Both the position numbers and the translations under genes were made by a program. Below the pieces are notes generated by a model that was given only the letters and a program-made list of their open reading frames with translations, did not search any database and was not told the DNA's origin. DNA of 9,307 bases from the NCBI RefSeq assembly GCF_000331775.1, contig NZ_CAPJ01000191.1, positions 1-9,307 on the forward strand. The letters are read 5' to 3'. How positions within the stretch are numbered: position 1 is the stretch's first letter; every line of letters begins with the position of its first letter. Positions 5,009 to 9,307 of the stretch are shown piece after piece. The stretch comes from Xanthomonas translucens pv. translucens DSM 18974 (GTDB lineage: Bacteria > Pseudomonadota > Gammaproteobacteria > Xanthomonadales > Xanthomonadaceae).

Positions 5009-6532
5009 TCATTCGACACCGTGCATCAACTTGTTGATCAATGGTGCAATCAGGAACAACAACACACCCGAGCCGAGCAGGGCCCAGAAACCGAAAGTGT
5101 AGCCCTTCAGCGCCGAGTCCACGGTCATCCCGGTTTCGCCGCTGACGCCTGCAGCGAAGATGCCGGACAGGTTGTTGCCGATCGCGGTGGACAGGAACCA
5201 GCCGCCCATCGCGAAGCCCACCACCTTGGTCGGCGCCAGCTTGGTGGTCATCGACAGGCCGATCGGCGACAGGCACAGCTCGCCCACGGTCTGGATCACG
5301 TAGACCATGAACAGGGTCCAGAACGGGATCTTGCCGGAGCCATCGACCAGCGAGGACAAGGCGTACATCAGCAGCGCGAAGGCCAGGCCGTTAAAGATCA
5401 GGCCCAGGCCGAACTTGCGCGGGATCGACGGGTTGGACGACTTCAGCGCCACCCACAGCCACACGAACACCGGCCCCAACACCAGGATCGCCAGCGTGTT
5501 GACCGACTGGAACCAGCCGACCGGGAACATCCAGCCGCCCAGGTCGCGCTCGACGATGTTCTGCGCGAGGAAATTGAACGAACTGCCGGCCTGCTCGAAG
5601 AACATGAAGAACATCACGTTGAACACGAACACGATCAGCATCGCGATCGAACGGTCGCGCGGCACGCGGCCCTCGCGGATGCCTTCGACCAGGATCAGCG
5701 CGCACAGCGCCACGAACAGCGCGGTGAGGATCCAGCCGAGGATGCCGGCATCGATCAGCAGCAGGCCGTAGGCCACCGGGATCACCACCAGCGTCGCCAG
5801 CAGCACCCCGATCGTGCGGCCAATGCCCTCGCCGCCGGCCGGCGGCCGACCGACTGCGCCGAGTTGGTGGCGGCCGATCCAGAACCACACCAGGCTGATC
5901 AGCATGCCGATGCCGGAGGCGATGAACACGTACTTGTAAGCCGGCATCGCTTCGCTGCCGAACAGCTTGTCGGCCAGCAGGCCGGTGAGAATCGGCGCGA
6001 CTAAACCGCCGGCATTGATGCCCATGTAGAAGATGGTGAAGCCCGAATCGCGGCGCGGATCGTTGAGCGGATACAGCTTGCCGACCATGGTGGACACGTT
6101 CGGCTTGAACAGGCCGTTGCCGGCGATGATCGTGGCCAGGCCGATCTTGAATACCTCTTGGTTCGGCATCGCGATCAGGAACAGGCCCACCGACATGACC
6201 ACCGCGCCGATCAGCAGCGAGCGCTGATAGCCGATCAGCCGGTCGGCGACGAAGCCGCCGAACAGCGCCGAAGCGTAGACCAGCGCCAGGTAGGCGCCGT
6301 ACAGCCGGTTGGCCGGAGCCTCGCCGGCGCCGGAGCCCTGGAAGAACTCGGCCACGATGTACAGGGTCAGCGCCCAGCGAATCCCGTAAAACGCGAAGCG
6401 CTCCCAGAATTCTGTCATGAACAACAGCCACAATGGCCGCGGATGGCCCAGCAGGGTCTTGAATTCGGGCGGTTGCACTGGCGGCTGCGGCGGTGAGGCT
6501 GGGGGGTGCGACGCGACGTCGTCAACGCTCAT
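5009..6532 (-). CDS. POT-family (PTR2) proton-dependent oligopeptide transporter
   Basis: The 507-residue inner-membrane protein carries the POT/PTR hallmark ExxERFxxYG in helix 1 (EFWERFAFYGIR, Glu41-Glu44-Arg45), the GNGLFKPNVSTMVGKLY segment (138-154) with the conserved Lys143, and the second family signature FYMGINAGGLVAP (168-180). It also keeps the glutamate in FFEQAGSS (Glu313) and the helix-10 glutamate in GELCLSPIG (Glu418). Many hydrophobic segments are visible, consistent with 12-14 helices. The family imports di- and tripeptides with protons; some members carry other small substrates. The start MSVDDVASHPP was chosen for AAGGGA eight bases upstream; the first 25 residues are a Pro-rich cytoplasmic tail. 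It probably forms an operon with the downstream thioredoxin-fold lipoprotein. Its upstream gap of 190 bp holds a heptad array and a palindrome. Confidence 0.95.
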   Translation of the reverse strand: MSVDDVASHPPASPPQPPVQPPEFKTLLGHPRPLWLLFMTEFWERFAFYGIRWALTLYIVAEFFQGSGAGEAPANRLYGAYLALVYASALFGGFVADRLIGYQRSLLIGAVVMSVGLFLIAMPNQEVFKIGLATIIAGNGLFKPNVSTMVGKLYPLNDPRRDSGFTIFYMGINAGGLVAPILTGLLADKLFGSEAMPAYKYVFIASGIGMLISLVWFWIGRHQLGAVGRPPAGGEGIGRTIGVLLATLVVIPVAYGLLLIDAGILGWILTALFVALCALILVEGIREGRVPRDRSIAMLIVFVFNVMFFMFFEQAGSSFNFLAQNIVERDLGGWMFPVGWFQSVNTLAILVLGPVFVWLWVALKSSNPSIPRKFGLGLIFNGLAFALLMYALSSLVDGSGKIPFWTLFMVYVIQTVGELCLSPIGLSMTTKLAPTKVVGFAMGGWFLSTAIGNNLSGIFAAGVSGETGMTVDSALKGYTFGFWALLGSGVLLFLIAPLINKLMHGVE

Positions 6533-6572
6533 GCGGTGTTCCCTTGCGTATTCAGTATGGGCTGGGGCGATT

Positions 6573-6587
6573 CCCGGCCAGGCCGGG
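6573..6587. promoter_or_regulatory. Palindrome CCCGGCC-A-GGCCGGG upstream of the transporter gene
   Basis: The 15-base odd palindrome has 7-bp perfect arms and lies 41 bp upstream of the transporter start codon. It could be a protein-binding site or a short hairpin in the leader of the transcript. GC-rich palindromes arise easily by chance in DNA of this composition, so the call is weak. Confidence 0.25.
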
Positions 6588-6634
6588 CAACGGGCGAGCA
6601 TCACCGACAGTTGGCGCTGGCGTCAAATTGGGTC

Positions 6635-6776
6635 GGGACTGGGGACTGGGGACTGGGGACCCGGGACTCGCAGGCGTTCCTCGACCTGAGCGCATCGCTT
6701 GAGAGCGGCACCCAAGCGCGTGCTAGGACGGCGGCGGCGCGCCATCGGGTCCCGAGTCCCGAGTCCCGAGTCCCGG
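6635..6776. repeat. Second pair of inward-facing heptad arrays, between kynA and the transporter gene
   Basis: Five 7-bp units run from 6635 to 6669: GGGACTG three times, then GGGACCC and GGGACTC. The reverse-complement array lies at about 6746-6776, with GAGTCCC three times (6754-6774) preceded by GGGTCCC-like sequence. CCGGGACTCG (6661-6670) pairs perfectly with CGAGTCCCGG (6767-6776); other registers pair with one mismatch per unit. The spacing between arrays, about 80 bp, is close to that in the hppD-hmgA gap, but the core sequences show no similarity by eye. The right array is inside the kynA reading frame and encodes about residues 292-302. Confidence 0.85.
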
Positions 6777-7649
6777 CGCGACGTCGCGCCCGTCCGGCAG
6801 CCCCACCGAGGTGCGCACCTCGAACAACTCCGGAAAGAAAGTCAGCGCCAGCGCCTGCTGCAGGAAGCCCACGCCGCTGGAGCCGCCGGTGCCGCGCTTG
6901 AAGCCGATCACCCGCATCACCGTGCGCATGTGGCGGAAGCGCCACAGCTGGAACTGGGTCTCCAGGTCCACCAGGTCCTCGCACAGCGCATATTCGCGCC
7001 AGTAGCGGTCGGTGTTCTCGTAGATACGCTCGAACACCGGCCGCAGCAGCGGATCGCTGACGTGCGGCTGGCGCCAGTCGCGCGCCCGGTATTGCTCGGG
7101 GATCGCATGCCCGAAGCGGGTCAGGTAGCGCAGGAATTCCTCGTACAGGCTGGGCGCTTCCAGCACCGCCTGCAGCGCCGCCTGGCCGTGCGGGTCGTGG
7201 CCGAACACGCGCAGCATCTGTGCGTTCTTGTTGCCGAGCAGGAACTCGATGGTGCGGTACTGCAGCGACTGGAAACCCGAGGCCGGGCCGAGCACGTCGC
7301 GGAAGCCCATGTATTCGGACGGGGTCAGCGTCTCCAGCACCGACCACTGCTCGGTGAGCTGGCGCAGCACCTGCTTGCTGCGCGCCAGCACCTTGCGACA
7401 TTGCCAGACCTCGTCGCGTTGCAGGTGCATGATCGCCGCGCGCAGCTCGTGCGCCAGCAGCTTCAGCCACAGCTCGGAGGTCTGGTGCTGGATGATGAAC
7501 AGCATCTCGTCGTGGTGCGGCGGATCGGACAGCGGTTGCTGCGCGGACAGCAGCTGGTCCAGCCGCAGATAGCCGCCGTAACTCAGGCGCCCTTCCAGGT
7601 CGGTGTGGATGCCGGCTTCGAGCGGGCGCTGGTTCTGTTCGACGGGCAT
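6723..7649 (-). CDS. kynA: Tryptophan 2,3-dioxygenase
   Basis: This cytosolic haem enzyme oxidises L-tryptophan to N-formylkynurenine, the first step of the kynurenine pathway. The 308-residue sequence is close to the structurally characterised X. campestris enzyme as I recall it. Catalytic and binding residues sit at the same numbers: His55 (in [11 protein letters not shown]), Tyr113 and Arg117 (in [11 protein letters not shown]), the proximal haem ligand His240 (in [12 protein letters not shown]) and Thr254 (in [13 protein letters not shown]). The start [20 protein letters not shown] matches the family start, although no strong Shine-Dalgarno is visible. The last 17 residues or so (from about residue 292, [16 protein letters not shown]) come from a heptad array and the bases after it; the family core ends before this. 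No other kynurenine-pathway gene is next to it in the window. It is divergent from the nuclease gene. Confidence 0.97.
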   Translation of the reverse strand: MPVEQNQRPLEAGIHTDLEGRLSYGGYLRLDQLLSAQQPLSDPPHHDEMLFIIQHQTSELWLKLLAHELRAAIMHLQRDEVWQCRKVLARSKQVLRQLTEQWSVLETLTPSEYMGFRDVLGPASGFQSLQYRTIEFLLGNKNAQMLRVFGHDPHGQAALQAVLEAPSLYEEFLRYLTRFGHAIPEQYRARDWRQPHVSDPLLRPVFERIYENTDRYWREYALCEDLVDLETQFQLWRFRHMRTVMRVIGFKRGTGGSSGVGFLQQALALTFFPELFEVRTSVGLPDGRDVAPGLGTRDSGPDGAPPPS

Positions 7650-7744
7650 GGGCAGGGACGGCGATCCGGGGCCGGCAAGGGTACCGCAGCGACGCGTGTC
7701 ACATCCCGGTCAGCGGCGCACGGCAAACTCGGGCAGAATCGAGC

Positions 7745-7764
7745 CGGCGCTTCGGGGAGCGCCG
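7745..7764. promoter_or_regulatory. Hairpin CGGCGCT-TCGGGG-AGCGCCG in the kynA / nuclease divergent gap
   Basis: A perfect 7-bp stem with a six-base loop lies 50 bp upstream of the nuclease start codon and about 95 bp upstream of the kynA start. No T run follows in either direction, so a terminator role is unlikely. It could be a leader hairpin of either transcript or a dyad for a regulator. I found no convincing promoter hexamers in this 165-bp gap. Confidence 0.3.
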
Positions 7765-7814
7765 TTGGTCATCGCCGTTACGTGCGTCTTCCAGGATTGG
7801 GGAGAGTCTTCGTC

Positions 7815-9307
7815 ATGCGAACCATGCTGCTTCGTGCTGCAGTGTTGTCGTGCGCGCTTGCCTGTGCCGGGACCGGCCAGGCCCAGGTCGTCATCAGCCA
7901 GGTCTATGGCGGCGGCGGCAACAGCGGCGCTACCTACAAGAGCGATTTCGTCGAACTGCACAACAACGGCAACCAGGCGGTGAGCCTGGCCGGCTGGTCG
8001 CTGCAGTATGCCTCGGCCGCCGGCAGCAGCTGGCAGGTCACCACGCTGGCCGGCAGCATCGCCGCCGGCGGCTACTACCTGGTCAAGCAGGCCGACGGCA
8101 GCGGCGGCAGCACCGCGCTGCCGGCGCCTGACGCCACCGGCACCATCGCGATGAGCGGCAGCGCCGGCAAACTCGCGCTGAGCAACGCGGCGACCGCGCT
8201 GAGCGGCGCCTGCCCCGCCGGCAATGTCGATTTCGTCGGCTACGGCAGCAGCGCCAGCTGCGCCGAAGGCAGCGCGCCGAGCCCCGCGCCGAGCAACACC
8301 CTGGCGGTGCTGCGCGGCAGCGGCGGCTGCAGCGACAGCGACAACAACAACGCCGACTTCGTCACCGCCGCGCCGACACCGCGCAACAGCGCCGCGGCCG
8401 CCAACCTGTGCGGCGGCGGCAACCAGCCGGTAGTCAGCGTGGCCAACCTCAGCCGCGGCGAAGGCGACGCTGGCAGCAGCGCGTTCGTGTTCACCATCGC
8501 CCTGAGCCAACCGGCAGGCAGCGGCGGGGTCGGCTTCAGCATCGCCACCCGCGACGGCAGCGCCAGCGCCGGCAGCGACTACCAGGCCGTGGCCGCGACC
8601 AGCGTGACCATCGCCGCTGGCGAGAGCAGCGCGCAGGTCAGCGTGCTGGTCAACGGCGACACCGCCAACGAACCCGACGAAACCTTCTACCTCGACATCA
8701 GCGGCATCAGCGGCATCAGCGGCGCGCTGCCCGCCGCGCTGACCGCCAGCGCGGTGATCCTCAACGACGACTTCAACCTGGTGCCGATCCACAACATCCA
8801 GGGCAGCGGCGCGCATTCGCCGCTGGTCGGGCAGATCGTCGCCACCAGCGGCATCGTCACCGCGCGGCGCAGCGCCGGCTTCTTCCTGCAGGCGCCCGAC
8901 GCCCAGGCCGATGCCGATCCGCAGACCTCCGAAGGCATCTACGTCTACACCGGCAGCGCGCCGCCGGCCGAGGCCGCGGTGGGCAATGCGGTGCGGGTGC
9001 AGGCCACCGTGCTCGAATACGTACCGAGCGCCGACCCGACCCAGCCGCCGCTGACCGAACTGGACACACCGACCGTGCTGCTGCAGTCCACCGGCAACCC
9101 GCTGCCGGCCGCGGTGACGCTGACCACCCGCTTCCCCGACCCGAACGGCGCCTACGACCAGCTCGAGCGCCTGGAAGGCATGCGCGTCACCGTGCCCAGC
9201 CTGACCGTCAATGCGCCCACCGGCGGCAGCGTCAACGAAACCAACGCCACCGCCAGCAGCAACGGCGTGTTCCATGCGGTGGTCACCGGCCTGCCGCGCG
9301 CCTGGCG
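7815..9307 (+). CDS. Secreted ExeM/NucH-type nuclease, N-terminal 497 residues, cut by the window edge
   Basis: The frame is open from the ATG at 7815 to the right edge. Residues 1-23 are a signal peptide (MRTMLLRAAVLSCALACAGTGQA, likely cleaved after Ala23). Next is a lamin-tail domain (about 24-150) opening with VVISQVYGGGGNSGATYKSD and FVELHNNGNQAVSLAGWSLQ, typical of the N-terminus of extracellular ExeM/NucH endonucleases; Cys133, Cys149, Cys172 and Cys199 may form disulfides. A Calx-beta domain follows (about 206-318, with NGDTANEPDETFYLDIS and closing VILNDD). After it comes a segment resembling the nucleic-acid-binding OB-like domain of the family (IHNIQGSGAHSPLVGQIVAT from 325, then SAGFFLQAPDAQADADPQTS). 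The catalytic endonuclease/exonuclease/phosphatase domain would lie beyond the edge, so activity cannot be checked. GGGGAGAG eight bases upstream supports the start. Export by Sec followed by type II secretion is likely for this family. Confidence 0.88.
   Translation, partial: MRTMLLRAAVLSCALACAGTGQAQVVISQVYGGGGNSGATYKSDFVELHNNGNQAVSLAGWSLQYASAAGSSWQVTTLAGSIAAGGYYLVKQADGSGGSTALPAPDATGTIAMSGSAGKLALSNAATALSGACPAGNVDFVGYGSSASCAEGSAPSPAPSNTLAVLRGSGGCSDSDNNNADFVTAAPTPRNSAAAANLCGGGNQPVVSVANLSRGEGDAGSSAFVFTIALSQPAGSGGVGFSIATRDGSASAGSDYQAVAATSVTIAAGESSAQVSVLVNGDTANEPDETFYLDISGISGISGALPAALTASAVILNDDFNLVPIHNIQGSGAHSPLVGQIVATSGIVTARRSAGFFLQAPDAQADADPQTSEGIYVYTGSAPPAEAAVGNAVRVQATVLEYVPSADPTQPPLTELDTPTVLLQSTGNPLPAAVTLTTRFPDPNGAYDQLERLEGMRVTVPSLTVNAPTGGSVNETNATASSNGVFHAVVTGLPRAW
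8697..8723 (+). repeat. Three tandem ATCAGCGGC units in the Calx-beta domain
   Basis: The 9-bp unit is repeated exactly three times and encodes Ile-Ser-Gly three times (residues 295-303), after the acidic GDTANEPDE segment. It lies where Calx-beta domains have a surface loop, so unit number could vary among strains without breaking the fold. Confidence 0.7.

Noticed and set aside
4601..6004. Plus-strand frame of 467 codons opposite the lipoprotein and transporter genes
   Set aside because: It is His/Gln/Asp/Arg-rich with no motif and lies antisense to two genes with clear families.
6533..6634. Sigma-70 promoter for the transporter starting with TTGACG (6626-6621 on the minus strand)
   Set aside because: The -35 match is good, but the hexamers at 16-18 bp downstream (such as TGATGC) match the -10 consensus very poorly.
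7710..9275. Long open frame on the minus strand (521 codons) opposite the nuclease gene
   Set aside because: It is rich in Ala/Gly/Arg/Val with no family motif. The plus-strand frame has a signal peptide, recognisable domains and a Shine-Dalgarno sequence. Long antisense frames are expected in DNA of this GC content.

Overview
The window looks like chromosomal DNA of a Xanthomonas or a close relative (Xanthomonadaceae). The evidence is very high GC with strongly GC-biased third codon positions, a tryptophan 2,3-dioxygenase whose catalytic residues fall at the same numbers as in the crystallised X. campestris enzyme as I remember it, a TGTAGGAGCGGCTTCAGC-type REP doublet, and heptanucleotide GGGACTC arrays between genes. 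The genus is an inference from memory of these sequences; no search was run. I see no tRNA, rRNA, CRISPR, phage or insertion-sequence gene.

Layout from left to right: the 5' end of a lipoprotein gene (-) running off the left edge; about 350 bp without a gene; a small protein of unknown function (+, 552-1049); then, convergent with it, the homogentisate pathway pair hmgA (-, 1063-2364) and hppD (-, 2509-3621). A MarR-family regulator (+, 3756-4244) is divergent from hppD. A terminator-like hairpin and a REP doublet separate it from a probable two-gene operon on the minus strand: a POT-family peptide transporter (5009-6532) followed by a thioredoxin-fold lipoprotein (4384-4992). Next come kynA (-, 6723-7649) and, divergent from it, the first 497 codons of a secreted ExeM/NucH-type nuclease (+, 7815 to the right edge).

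The common theme is catabolism of aromatic amino acids. HppD makes homogentisate from 4-hydroxyphenylpyruvate (tyrosine/phenylalanine breakdown) and HmgA opens its ring; KynA opens the indole ring of tryptophan. The peptide transporter could supply amino acids in peptide form, and the exported nuclease points to scavenging of extracellular polymers, though both links are inferred from position only. The divergent hppD/marR gap holds a 14-bp dyad, GTTNCANNTGNAAC, lying exactly between the -35 and -10 hexamers of a good candidate hppD promoter. This suggests local repression by the MarR protein.

I did not find a convincing new biological system. The most unusual structure is a pair of intergenic elements built from inward-facing heptad arrays, (GGGACTC)n ... 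(GAGTCCC)n. One separates hppD from hmgA and leaves hmgA without a visible Shine-Dalgarno sequence; the other sits between kynA and the transporter gene and supplies the last codons of kynA.
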